Notes under the pieces: generated by a model
Databases searched by the model: none
The model's input: only the letters and a program-made list of their open reading frames with translations
Told to the model about the DNA's origin: nothing
From: Lentilactobacillus senioris
Lineage (GTDB): Bacteria > Bacillota > Bacilli > Lactobacillales > Lactobacillaceae
Assembly: GCF_026798195.1 (NCBI RefSeq)
Contig: NZ_JAPQEZ010000001.1
Coordinates: 308,901 to 372,900, forward strand
Length of the DNA: 64,000 nucleotides
Direction of reading: 5' to 3'
Shown: positions 7,985 through 16,901 of the stretch, one piece after another
Numbering within the stretch: the stretch's first letter is position 1
How the letters are laid out: every line of letters begins with the position of its first letter
Made by a program: the position numbers and the translations under genes

Positions 7985-8147
7985 TCCTGCAATTATTACA
8001 AAAAAATTAATAGCTAATAGATATTTATAATTTTTGATTGTCTAGACCATCCTTTATAATTTTTTTATTTATAGTCATAATTTTCTTCAATATTAATTAT
8101 TTAATTCCCTAATTCCCGATCAAGAATCTGGTGCGTTATATAACATT

Positions 8148-8180
8148 AATTAGATTCAATTATTTTTTGTTTGGTAGACA
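8148..8180 (-). pseudogene. Relic of a second MSTKQK membrane-protein gene
   Basis: On the minus strand ATGTCTACCAAACAAAAAAT encodes MSTKQKIIESN and then stops. The first residues match the intact 53-aa gene at 7289-7450, so this looks like the 5' remnant of a paralogue. Confidence 0.5.
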
Positions 8181-8187
8181 TAAAGTT

Positions 8188-8240
8188 CCCTTTTACTGTT
8201 AAAGTCAAAAGTTCGCGAATTAGTTCGTTACTTGTTCAAA
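8188..8240 (+). pseudogene. Relic of a dps fragment (1)
   Basis: TTACTG..TTAAAGTC....GTTCGCGAATTAGTTCG can be aligned with the intact dps segment at about 6617-6660, which encodes VTGLNRSALREL. The frame is broken after RELVRYLFK. Short and degenerate, so the assignment is tentative. Confidence 0.35.
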
Positions 8241-8271
8241 TAAATCCCAAATGGAAGCATTGGACGAGGAT

Positions 8272-8418
8272 TCAGCTTTTAAATATTTTGATCAGATAAA
8301 CAGCCCACCCAACAGACACACTCGTGAAGAGCACATTAGAATTTAATGTTAAGAATACGACTGAAATAACTAACCAAATTAAGGTTGAAAATAGTGCTCT
8401 ATTTGTTCTAGTCTTCAT
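8272..8418 (-). CDS. Small two-helix membrane protein (48 aa)
   Basis: ATG at 8418 on the minus strand gives MKTRTNRALFSTLIWLVIS and a second hydrophobic stretch (SVSVGWAVYLIKI), ending KS. A weak AAGG site is 11 bases upstream; an in-frame ATG three codons earlier is possible. Basic N-terminus followed by two helices, like the neighbouring 46- and 53-aa proteins. Function unknown. Confidence 0.5.
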   Translation of the reverse strand: MKTRTNRALFSTLIWLVISVVFLTLNSNVLFTSVSVGWAVYLIKIFKS

Positions 8419-8507
8419 TTTTATCATTGCCTTACCATTTAACAAATTAATATTGACGCCAACATGACTAGATTATCTTAGATATTATTAATACGCTAGA
8501 ACGCCGT

Positions 8508-8531
8508 AGTTTACATCAAGTGATGTAAACT
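8508..8531. repeat. Palindromic element, copy 1
   Basis: AGTTTACATCA, AG, TGATGTAAACT: perfect 11-base arms, followed by GCTACGTTC. The same core occurs inside a larger hairpin at 23515-23570, so this is a dispersed palindromic repeat. Confidence 0.6.
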
Positions 8532-8548
8532 GCTACGTTCCCCCCGTT

Positions 8549-8658
8549 ACTGTTAAAGTCAGAACTAGTTGCAAACCAATTGCATCAATCATAACATCGC
8601 AGAATTACAAGCAATGCTCGGTCGTTTTAACTTGGCTGGTCTGAAAGAAGTGAAATAA
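8549..8658 (+). pseudogene. Relic of a dps copy with internal deletion (2)
   Basis: The end, 8587-8658, encodes NHNIAELQAMLGRFNLAG and then LKEVK-stop, matching the C-terminus of the intact Dps (NHNIAELQAMLGRFGLAG). Just before it, GCAAACCAATTGCA matches dps bases near 6659. The roughly 270 bases between these points in dps are missing. Differences (GRFNL, KEVK end) show an old paralogue rather than a fresh copy. Confidence 0.65.
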
Positions 8659-8660
8659 AT

Positions 8661-8700
8661 AAAAAGGTATGGAAACCCAAATTGATTTCTCTACCTTTTT
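8661..8700 (+). terminator. Terminator after dps relic
   Basis: AAAAAGGTA and TACCTTTTT arms with GGAAA/TTTCT support inside; the intact-gene terminator at 7021 is different. Confidence 0.6.
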
Positions 8701-8783
8701 GTTTAAGATAACTTCAATGACTACTATGAAATTACAATTAGATTTTAATGACAACTGCTAAGATAACCAGAATATTTAATAAA

Positions 8784-9137
8784 TTATCTAAAGTAAGAAT
8801 GATCCATAGTGTATGCGGTTATATGATTACGACCTAAATAATGAACTCCGAATGGATAGCCACTTCTATCACTAAGTTTCATTTGATATTTACCGTTACC
8901 TATATAACGCCATTTTTTTACTCTTGCTATACCGGCACCATTTCCTTTGAACTTAACTGAATGAGCGTAAAAGTGTATGGTGTTTCGATATCCATATTTT
9001 GAATACCAAGTGTGACGTAATCTGTGGGTAAGTGCCTTTTTAGTCCAAGCACTTGCACTTGCTGATGGCTGAATGGAAATAGCTGATAAGCTTAATCCTA
9101 ATGTGGCTGTGGTAATAATGATACCTAATTTTTTCAT
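8784..9137 (-). CDS. Small secreted protein of unknown function
   Basis: 117 residues. A clear Sec signal peptide (MKKLGIIITTATLGLSLSA, cleavage likely after the ASASA region near 28-30) is followed by a basic, Tyr- and His-rich mature part of about 88 residues (HRLRHTWYSKYGYRN, KKWRYIGNGKYQMKL). There is no sortase motif or membrane anchor. GGAGATTGATTA precedes the ATG on the minus strand. The composition resembles lactobacillar extracellular proteins that associate with the negatively charged wall, but no family is recognised. Confidence 0.7.
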   Translation of the reverse strand: MKKLGIIITTATLGLSLSAISIQPSASASAWTKKALTHRLRHTWYSKYGYRNTIHFYAHSVKFKGNGAGIARVKKWRYIGNGKYQMKLSDRSGYPFGVHYLGRNHITAYTMDHSYFR

Positions 9138-9244
9138 TAATCAATCTCCGTCTCTATGTATTAATAATTATATCGCTATTATTTTAACACATATTACATC
9201 TTATGAATAAAGCTGATGATTTTTTACTAGTTAATTCAACTTTC

Positions 9245-10287
9245 GGTAGATTACAAATTTAGTCCGAATTTTTGGACAAATTTGTCAGCATAACCTGATA
9301 CGGTGTTTGCCAGTCGAGTATTTTAAGCGGTCGCTGGTTAATTTGGAGTAACGTCGTCGTTAAATCTTGAGCACTAATGTGCTCAAAACGAGTCCCTTTA
9401 GGATAAAAATAACGTAAATTCCGATTAAAGCGTTCATTACTACCACGTTCAGCTGGCGTATAAGCATGGCAGTAATAGGTCTTAATACCATATTGTGATT
9501 CAAGTGATACTAGCCCACTAAACTCAGTGCCACGGTCCACAGTAAAGCTGTGCACCGGACCATTAAAAGTGGTTAGGAACTTAGTTAGTGCTTCATTAAC
9601 AGTCGCTGTCGTCCGGTCTTTTAACCGGTATGCCCAAAGGAATCGTGATTTGCGATCGATTAAAGTTAATAAAACTGCCTTACTATGCCCACGAGGACCA
9701 ACGACTGTATCTAGTTCAAAATCGCCGATGCGATTACGTTGATTAATCATCATGGGACGCTGTTCAATTGATCGCCCCAAAGATTGATTATATTTGGATC
9801 GTTGGTCAACGTTACGCCGTTGGCGTACGCCATGTTCAGGTAGATCATTCAAAGAGAAACCAATTCTCCCCTGATTTAGCCAATTATAAATAGATTTAGT
9901 AGCTAGTTTAAATTCGTGAGCAATCATTCCTGGTGACCAGCTTAGCCGTAAATGGTTGAGAATTTTTTGCTTTAACTCATCGCTCAGCTTAGTTTTCCGA
10001 CCACATCGTGATCGCTTGTATTCGGCATCTGTTTGTGCTAATTCAGCCTGATAAGGTTGACATCGAGATAATTCATAAGAAATTGTTGACGGTGATCGGT
10101 TCAGCCGAACGCCCATTTGGATATTGGACAGTCCTAGTTCACAAAAGGTTTCGATTTTAATTCGTTCGGAATAGGTTATACTAGACAAAAGATCAGCTCC
10201 TAAAAGATGGGTTTGTGGTAAACACCATTTTAAAGGAAGCTGATCTTTTTTGTCCGAACAGCGTTCGGATTAATTTTACAATCTACC
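9245..10287 (-). mobile_element. IS30-family insertion sequence, intact copy
   Basis: 1043 bp bounded by imperfect inverted repeats beginning GGTAGATT and ending AATCTACC, with one transposase gene on the minus strand. Upstream of the transposase an AGATCAGCT...AGCTGATCT hairpin with T-run (10198-10250) would stop read-through from outside. Target-site duplication is not obvious. A second, degenerate copy in the same orientation lies at 20889-21928. Confidence 0.85.
9259..10188 (-). CDS. IS30-family transposase
   Basis: 309 residues, full length for the family. The N-terminal helix-turn-helix region (MSSITYSERIKIETF... LNRSPSTISYELSR) is followed by a second HTH and the DDE catalytic core: D in FELDTVVGP, D in FTVDRGTEF and E in ERGSNERFNRN. 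Start is TTG with AGGAG eight bases upstream. The frame is intact, so this copy may be active and could mobilise the degenerate copy in trans. Confidence 0.9.
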   Translation of the reverse strand: MSSITYSERIKIETFCELGLSNIQMGVRLNRSPSTISYELSRCQPYQAELAQTDAEYKRSRCGRKTKLSDELKQKILNHLRLSWSPGMIAHEFKLATKSIYNWLNQGRIGFSLNDLPEHGVRQRRNVDQRSKYNQSLGRSIEQRPMMINQRNRIGDFELDTVVGPRGHSKAVLLTLIDRKSRFLWAYRLKDRTTATVNEALTKFLTTFNGPVHSFTVDRGTEFSGLVSLESQYGIKTYYCHAYTPAERGSNERFNRNLRYFYPKGTRFEHISAQDLTTTLLQINQRPLKILDWQTPYQVMLTNLSKNSD

Positions 10288-10308
10288 TTGTTAGTTTCTT
10301 CTATTATT

Positions 10309-10384
10309 AGGTAGTAATATTTTGAAAATAGAAATATAATTAAAATAGGTAGTAATATTTTGAAAATAAAAATATAATTAAAAT
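10309..10384 (+). repeat. Tandem 38-bp promoter-region duplication before rmlA
   Basis: Two adjacent 38-base units (10309-10346 and 10347-10384) differ at one base. Each contains TATAAT (10335-10340 and 10373-10378). They sit between the IS30 right end and the rmlA ribosome binding site and probably duplicate the exopolysaccharide promoter; -35 hexamers are weak. Confidence 0.7.
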
Positions 10385-10409
10385 AAGCAACTATTCAGGG
10401 GGGCTCTAA

Positions 10410-11279
10410 ATGAAAGGAATTATTCTTGCAGGGGGATCCGGTACGCGACTGTATCCAATTACGCGAGCGATTTCAAAACAATTGATCCCGATTTATGATA
10501 AGCCAATGATTTATTATCCGCTATCGACATTAATGTTGGCAGGAATCCAAGATATTTTGGTTATTTCAACGCTTGTTGATACGCCACGGTTCAAAGAACT
10601 GTTAGGTGATGGTCATGATTTGGGCTTGAATCTATCCTATGCTGTCCAAGAAAAGCCGAACGGTTTAGCTGAAGCTTTTATTTTGGGTGCTGATTTTATT
10701 GGTGACGACTCAGTTTGCCTGATTTTAGGTGATAATATTTATTATGGTAGCGGCTTATCCAAGATGCTTCAACATGCTAGCGCTAAGCCGAAGGGGGCCA
10801 CGGTCTTTGGTTACCATGTCAATGATCCGGAACGGTTTGGTGTCGTTGACTTTGATGAAAATATGCATGCAAAGTCCATTGTTGAAAAGCCTGTACACCC
10901 AGCTAGTAATTATGCTGTCACGGGAATGTATTTTTATGATAATCAAGTCGTTGATATTGCGAAGAATATTCAACCATCACCACGTGGTGAATTGGAGATT
11001 ACGGATATCAACAAAGTTTACTTAGAACATAATGAGTTAGATGTTGAACTCATGGGACGAGGGTTTGCCTGGCTTGATACTGGGACCCATGATTCATTAC
11101 AAGAAGCAAGCAGTTTTATTGCAACTGTTGAAAGACGTGAGAACCTAAAAGTGGCTTGTCTCGAAGAAGTGGCCTATCGGATGGGCTATATCGATGCTGA
11201 TAAAGTGTATGAATTGGCGCAACCATTGAAGAAGAATGATTACGGTCAATACTTATTAAGATTAATTGGGAGGGCTTAA
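10410..11279 (+). CDS. rmlA: Glucose-1-phosphate thymidylyltransferase RmlA
   Basis: Couples glucose-1-phosphate with dTTP to make dTDP-glucose, the first step of dTDP-L-rhamnose synthesis. 289 residues, standard length. The nucleotide-binding motif [11 protein letters not shown] starts at residue 8, followed by [17 protein letters not shown] and the EKP motif ([12 protein letters not shown]). Start ATG has GGGGGG seven bases upstream. First gene of the rmlACBD run; rmlC follows after four bases. End product inhibition by dTDP-rhamnose is known for the family. Confidence 0.95.
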   Translation: MKGIILAGGSGTRLYPITRAISKQLIPIYDKPMIYYPLSTLMLAGIQDILVISTLVDTPRFKELLGDGHDLGLNLSYAVQEKPNGLAEAFILGADFIGDDSVCLILGDNIYYGSGLSKMLQHASAKPKGATVFGYHVNDPERFGVVDFDENMHAKSIVEKPVHPASNYAVTGMYFYDNQVVDIAKNIQPSPRGELEITDINKVYLEHNELDVELMGRGFAWLDTGTHDSLQEASSFIATVERRENLKVACLEEVAYRMGYIDADKVYELAQPLKKNDYGQYLLRLIGRA

Positions 11280-11282
11280 ATT

Positions 11283-11864
11283 TTGGGCAAATTAAAGGTA
11301 ACAACGACTAAGTTACAAGATGTTAAGATTATTGAACCAGCAGTTTTTGGTGACAAGCGCGGGTTCTTTACGGAAACTTACTCTGACCGTGATTTCAAAG
11401 AAGCTGGAATTGATTTTGATTTCATTCAGGATAATTAATCATTGTCAGCTGAAGCGGGTGTTTTGCGGGGACTGCATTTTCAACGTGGCAAGGCAGCGCA
11501 AACTAAATTAATTCGCGTGGTGACTGGTGCCGTACTTGATGTTATTGTGGACGTTCGTGCTGGCTCACCTACGTACGGTGAATGGGAAGGCTACATTATC
11601 TCTGAAAGTAACCACCGTCAATTGTTAGTCCCCCGTGGTTTTGCCCATGGCTTTGTGACATTGACTGATAATGTTAATTTCTTATACAAGTGTGATAACT
11701 ACTACAACGCTGAAGTTGATGGTGGAATCACCTTTATGGATAAAGATTTAAATATTAACTGGCCTATTGATTACGATCAAGCTATTACTTCTGAAAAGGA
11801 TGCTAAACAACAGACCTTCAAAGAATTTGAACAGAATAATCTGTTTGTTTACGGCGAAATTTAA
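11283..11864 (+). pseudogene. rmlC: dTDP-4-dehydrorhamnose 3,5-epimerase RmlC, interrupted by an in-frame stop
   Basis: The frame opens at TTG 11283 (GGGAGGG eight bases upstream) and encodes a normal RmlC N-terminus (EPAVFGDKRGFFTETYSD, FIQDN). It then meets TAA at 11436-11438 and continues in the same frame with SLSAEAGVLRGLHFQ to 11864. The family usually has FIQDNQSLS or FIQDNHSLS here, so a single CAA to TAA change explains the break. The catalytic His of RGLHFQ is downstream of the stop. Reinitiation at TTG 11442 could give a 140-residue protein lacking the first strands. Total length about 193 codons, normal for RmlC. Confidence 0.85.
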
Positions 11865-12902
<1,038 letters not shown>

Positions 12903-12911
12903 TAGTGTGAA

Positions 12912-13772
12912 ATGCTAGAGGAGGAGGTTTCTAAATGTCAAAAGTTAATGATTGTTGGTGCCAATGGTCAGTTAGGTCATGAGTTACAACGACTATTAAA
13001 TGAACAAGGAATTGCATTTGACGCGCTGACTGAAAAAGAATTGGATATTACAGACTTGGACGCAGTCAAAGCTAAGGTTGCGGAATTACAACCTGTGGTC
13101 TTATATGATTGCGCAGCTTACACAGCAGTTGATAAGGCCGAAGATGAAGGCAAAGCCTTCAATTGGCTGGTCAATGTTGATGGAACAAAAAATTTAGCCC
13201 AAGTAGCAGCTGAACAGGATGTTAAATTGGTTTATGTTTCTACTGACTATATTTTTGATGGCACCAATAAAGGTGAATATTTAGAAGATGATCCAGCCAA
13301 TCCCAAGAATGAGTACGGGCGTGCTAAGTGGGCTGGTGAAGAAGCCGTTCGTCACAATGGTGCTGATTATTATATTGTTCGAACTAGTTGGGTTTTCGGC
13401 GAATTTGGACATAACTTTGTCTTCACAATGCAAAATTTGGCGAAGAATCATGACAAGTTGACAGTTGTTAATGATCAAATGGGACGGCCAACTTGGACGC
13501 GAACATTAGCAGAATTTATGGCCCACCTGGTGAAAACTGAAGCCGCTTCAGGAACCTATCAATTAAGTAACGATAATACAGCCACTTGGTATGACTTTGC
13601 GAAGGAAATTTTGAAGGACACTGATGTTGAAGTAGTACCAGTTACTTCTGAACAATTCCCACAAAAGGCTTACCGGCCACAGCATTCGGTGATGAACTTG
13701 AGCAAGGCCAAAAAAACTGGATTTATAATTCCTGACTGGAAGAGTGCACTTGCAAAGTTTTTATCGGAGTAA
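12912..13772 (+). CDS. rmlD: dTDP-4-dehydrorhamnose reductase RmlD, start region damaged
   Basis: Reduces dTDP-4-keto-rhamnose to dTDP-L-rhamnose with NAD(P)H. The body is normal: MIVGANGQLGHELQ, STDYIFDG, the YGRAKWAGE catalytic Tyr-Lys, RTSWVFG. The 5' end is not. The only strong ribosome binding site (GAGGAGG, 12918-12926) precedes ATG 12935, whose frame begins MSKVN and runs out of frame with the enzyme; one extra base after GTT would explain this. The open frame back to ATG 12912 includes the binding site itself, and ATG 12948 lacks one at the right distance. Coordinates from 12912 are therefore the open frame, not a trusted start. Confidence 0.8.
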   Translation: MLEEEVSKCQKLMIVGANGQLGHELQRLLNEQGIAFDALTEKELDITDLDAVKAKVAELQPVVLYDCAAYTAVDKAEDEGKAFNWLVNVDGTKNLAQVAAEQDVKLVYVSTDYIFDGTNKGEYLEDDPANPKNEYGRAKWAGEEAVRHNGADYYIVRTSWVFGEFGHNFVFTMQNLAKNHDKLTVVNDQMGRPTWTRTLAEFMAHLVKTEAASGTYQLSNDNTATWYDFAKEILKDTDVEVVPVTSEQFPQKAYRPQHSVMNLSKAKKTGFIIPDWKSALAKFLSE

Positions 13773-13787
13773 AGGTTGTGTGACCCT

Positions 13788-14451
13788 ATGCAAGATAGAG
13801 AAAAAATAGAACATATTTTTATAGATATTAGAAGCAAAAAGCATGATTTGAGTTATCGCTTTATTAAACGCCTATTTGATATAGTTGCTAGTATTTCAGC
13901 ACTTCTTTTATTAACGCCCGTTTTTCTAATAGTAACTATTGCAATAAAAATCAGTAGCCCAAGAGAAAACGTTTTTTATGTGCAAATACGCCTTGGAAGA
14001 AATGAAAAGCCATTCAAAATGGATAAGTTTCGGTCAATGGTGTCTAATGCTGATAAAATTTTGTCTCATTTAAAAAGCAAAAATGAAGTCAAAGGGGCAA
14101 TGTTTAAAATAAAAGATGATCCGAGAGTAACCAAGATTGGTCATTTTATGCGAAAACACAGTGTAGATGAGTTGCCTCAGTTGTTAAATGTGTTAATTGG
14201 AAACATGAGTTTAGTTGGCCCTAGACCACCGTTGCCGATAGAGGTTGCAGAATATACGGACTATGCCAAACAGCTATTAATTGTAAAACCAGGCTGTACC
14301 GGTCTGTGGCAAGCAACGGTTCGAAATAGTGTTGGCTTTAATGAAATGTTAAGATTAGACTTGATATATATATCACCGTTGTTTATGGCTTGACTTTAAG
14401 ATCATCGTTATGACCTTTAAAGTTTTTATACGTCCTGATAATGCATATTAA
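13788..14451 (+). pseudogene. Priming undecaprenyl-phosphate sugar transferase, frameshifted at an (AT)5 tract
   Basis: Bacterial sugar transferase family (WbaP/CpsE C-terminal type), which moves a sugar phosphate to undecaprenyl phosphate to start each repeat unit. Present: one N-terminal membrane helix (ALLLLTPVFLIVTI), KMDKFRSM, DELPQLLNV, GPRPPLP and KPGCTGLWQ. The visible frame ends early at 14393 (SPLFMA). The missing tail, WLDFKIIVMTFKVF to RPDNAY, is in another frame up to 14451. Adding one AT to the (AT)5 run at 14364-14373 restores YIYHRCLWLDFK, the exact spacing of the family. ATG 13788 is preferred to TTG 13776. The polytopic N-terminal half found in longer homologues is absent. 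Confidence 0.85.
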
Positions 14452-14870
14452 AAGCTTATTTTAATTTTAATAATCAAAACTTCCAGTGATTATGAAGTAC
14501 TATGGTGATTAAATTGGCGAATTGAAAACGGTACTTTGTAAGAAGCTAGTGTTCACTGTTTAAGCTAAGCCATAATAATCAGTTTGTCGTTAGTAGCATC
14601 AATACACAATTCAATTTCATAAGGCTGTGTTTTCTGTTGCATTTGATTAATTGATTCTTGCCTAGTACTTTGTAACGACTACGTAAGTCTACTCTCAAAG
14701 TTAATGCGTGTATTTTAAAAAACATATTTTGAATATATTATAGAAATTGAAAGTTCATATAAATTCACGAATGTTTAGTGAAAAAATATCGATTGGTGAA
14801 ACACATAACATTAAAATAGCAAACATCATATAATAATTTATTTATATTTTATATTCAAGGAGATAATGAA
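14452..14870. other. AT-rich non-coding gap inside the polysaccharide cluster
   Basis: No intact gene. On the minus strand 14570-14680 holds a 36-codon fragment ending IELCIDATNDKLIIMA with an upstream in-frame stop; it may be the 3' relic of a lost gene, but the family is not recognised. The strongly AT-rich sequence before 14871 could hold the promoter of the downstream half of the cluster. Confidence 0.4.
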
Positions 14871-15935
14871 ATGAAACCAAAAATATTATTTGTAGTAGAA
14901 TCTATGGGTGGGGGGGTTTTTACTTACATTTACAGTTTGGCAAATAGATTAAGCAATAACTATGAAATCTTTATTATATATAATACTAGAGAGGAAACAC
15001 CTGCCAATTATAAAGAGTATTTTAATAAAAATATTAATTTGATTCAATTGAATAGTTTCACTCGAAAGCTGAATTTATTTAATGACTTACGATCACTAAT
15101 AAAAATAAAAAAAATAGAACATTGTATTAAACCAGATATTATACACTTGCATTCATCAAAAGCAGGAGCACTTGGAAGGCTGGCTTTTTTCAACTACAAG
15201 GTGCCGGTCTTTTACACACCACATGGTTACAGTTTTCTAATAAGTAATATTGGTCCCTTAAAAAGAAAAATATACTACTTTATTGAGTATGTACTGTCTA
15301 AAATGGGGGCCACAACGATTGCCTGTAGTAGAGGTGAGTATGATATATCGTTAAAGTTTTCTAAAAATTCTCTCGAAATAGATAATGGAATAGATATTAA
15401 TGAAATTCATACAATGCCAATAGATAATCAGAATAAAACTAGGAAAATATACACTTTAGGACGAATTACAAATCAGAAAGATCCTAAAACTTTTAATGAT
15501 ATAGCTTTGAAGCTACCGGATTCAGAATTTTATTGGATTGGCAGTGGGGAGCTTAAGCATGAACTAACAGCACCTAATATTAAAATAATTAATTGGTTAC
15601 CCAAGAATGATGCGTTAGAGATAGCAAATAAAGCGGATATATTTTTATTAACATCTAAGTGGGAAGGCTTATCTATTTCATTGCTGGAATCGATGTATAT
15701 GAAAAAACTATGCGTAGTGTCAAACATCCCAGAAAATAAATGTGTAATCACTAATGGATTCAATGGATATACATGTAGTACTATAGAAGAATATGTAAAA
15801 GCCATTAATACATCCAATAGTAATTATGATAGATGCACTTTGCAGGCACATGATGATGTCATTAACAACTATACACTTGAGTATGCTGCTCGGCTTTACA
15901 GTGCCTGTTATCAAGCATCTATGTTAACTAGTTAG
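14871..15935 (+). CDS. Glycosyltransferase, GT4/GT1 fold (GT-B)
   Basis: 354 residues. The N-terminal glycine-rich start KILFVVESMGGGVFTYI and the mid-domain HLHSSKAGALGRLA suit family-4 transferases; the C-terminal donor domain has YTLGRITNQKDPKTFN and the EGLSISLLE (E-x7-E) motif. Adds a sugar, unknown which, to the growing lipid-linked repeat unit at the inner membrane face. AAGGAGA precedes the ATG. Codon use is far more AT-rich than in the rml genes, suggesting transfer. Starts the cotranscribed block 14871-20850. Confidence 0.85.
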   Translation: MKPKILFVVESMGGGVFTYIYSLANRLSNNYEIFIIYNTREETPANYKEYFNKNINLIQLNSFTRKLNLFNDLRSLIKIKKIEHCIKPDIIHLHSSKAGALGRLAFFNYKVPVFYTPHGYSFLISNIGPLKRKIYYFIEYVLSKMGATTIACSRGEYDISLKFSKNSLEIDNGIDINEIHTMPIDNQNKTRKIYTLGRITNQKDPKTFNDIALKLPDSEFYWIGSGELKHELTAPNIKIINWLPKNDALEIANKADIFLLTSKWEGLSISLLESMYMKKLCVVSNIPENKCVITNGFNGYTCSTIEEYVKAINTSNSNYDRCTLQAHDDVINNYTLEYAARLYSACYQASMLTS

Positions 15936-15959
15936 TATGTTTTAGAAAGGAAAAATAAA

Positions 15960-16889
15960 ATGTTTAAATACTTGGCAGTGATTGTTACTTATAATAGAGC
16001 TGAAAAATTAAAAAGAGAAGTAAACAGTTTACTGCTACAAACAGTAAAACCTTCAAAAATCATAGTTGTTGATAATGATTCATCGGATAATACGCATGAT
16101 TATATGACCGCATTGGCACGTGATAATTCTAAGATAGTATATAAAAAAATGAATAAAAATTGCGGTGGAGCTGGTGGCTTTTATGAAGGGATAGCGTTAG
16201 CAAAGAGGTTTAATGTAGATTGGATAGCGTTAGCTGATGATGATGCTATTTATGATAAAGAATTCTTTAAAAATATAGCTCTAGCCTCTCAAAAGAATAA
16301 TGATATCTTTTGTTTCACAGGATCTGTGAGATATCCAACTGGTGAGATTCAGTTAGATCATAGAAGACAAACAAGAGAAAAAATATTTATTCATCAAAAT
16401 AATATACCAATTGAATGTTATCAACAGAATTTTTACTTGCAAGCATTCTCATTTGTTGGTGTTGTTATTAACAAACATATGGTAGATAAAGTTGGATTGC
16501 CAGAAAGGGAATACTTTATTTGGTGTGACGATACTGAATATTCTCTACGTGTCAATAAATATACGCCAATACTTAATATCTCTGCAGCTATTGTATATCA
16601 TGATACCAAAAAAGATTCTAACAATAAGTATCAGGGGTATATTCCTAATTGGAAATACTATTACGGACTGAGAAACAGTATTTTAATGAACAAAAAGCAT
16701 TCTAAGCATCCTAGTATTTACAAATTCTTTTTATTTTTCTTGGAAATCAAAAAGATTGTGACTCCCTTAGTGAAATATAGATATTATCACCCATATATTT
16801 TTAAAACAATGATTATGTATCATAAAGCATTTCATGATGGGGAAAATAGTATTTCTGGCATTAATAGTCAATTCTTACCAAAGAAATGA
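15960..16889 (+). CDS. Glycosyltransferase family 2, GlfT-like
   Basis: 309 residues. GT-A signature VIVTYNRAEKL near the N-terminus, IIVVDNDSSDNT, the glycine-rich GGAGGFYEG and the metal-binding DDD in ALADDDAIYD, then WCDDTEYSLR. This pattern (GGAGGF, WxDDxE) is typical of the galactofuranosyl/rhamnosyl transferase branch of GT2. A galactofuranose or rhamnose donor is therefore plausible but not proven. AAAGGA precedes the ATG; it lies 24 bases after the GT4 gene. Confidence 0.85.
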   Translation: MFKYLAVIVTYNRAEKLKREVNSLLLQTVKPSKIIVVDNDSSDNTHDYMTALARDNSKIVYKKMNKNCGGAGGFYEGIALAKRFNVDWIALADDDAIYDKEFFKNIALASQKNNDIFCFTGSVRYPTGEIQLDHRRQTREKIFIHQNNIPIECYQQNFYLQAFSFVGVVINKHMVDKVGLPEREYFIWCDDTEYSLRVNKYTPILNISAAIVYHDTKKDSNNKYQGYIPNWKYYYGLRNSILMNKKHSKHPSIYKFFLFFLEIKKIVTPLVKYRYYHPYIFKTMIMYHKAFHDGENSISGINSQFLPKK

Positions 16890-16901
16890 TGTGATTATGA
16901 G

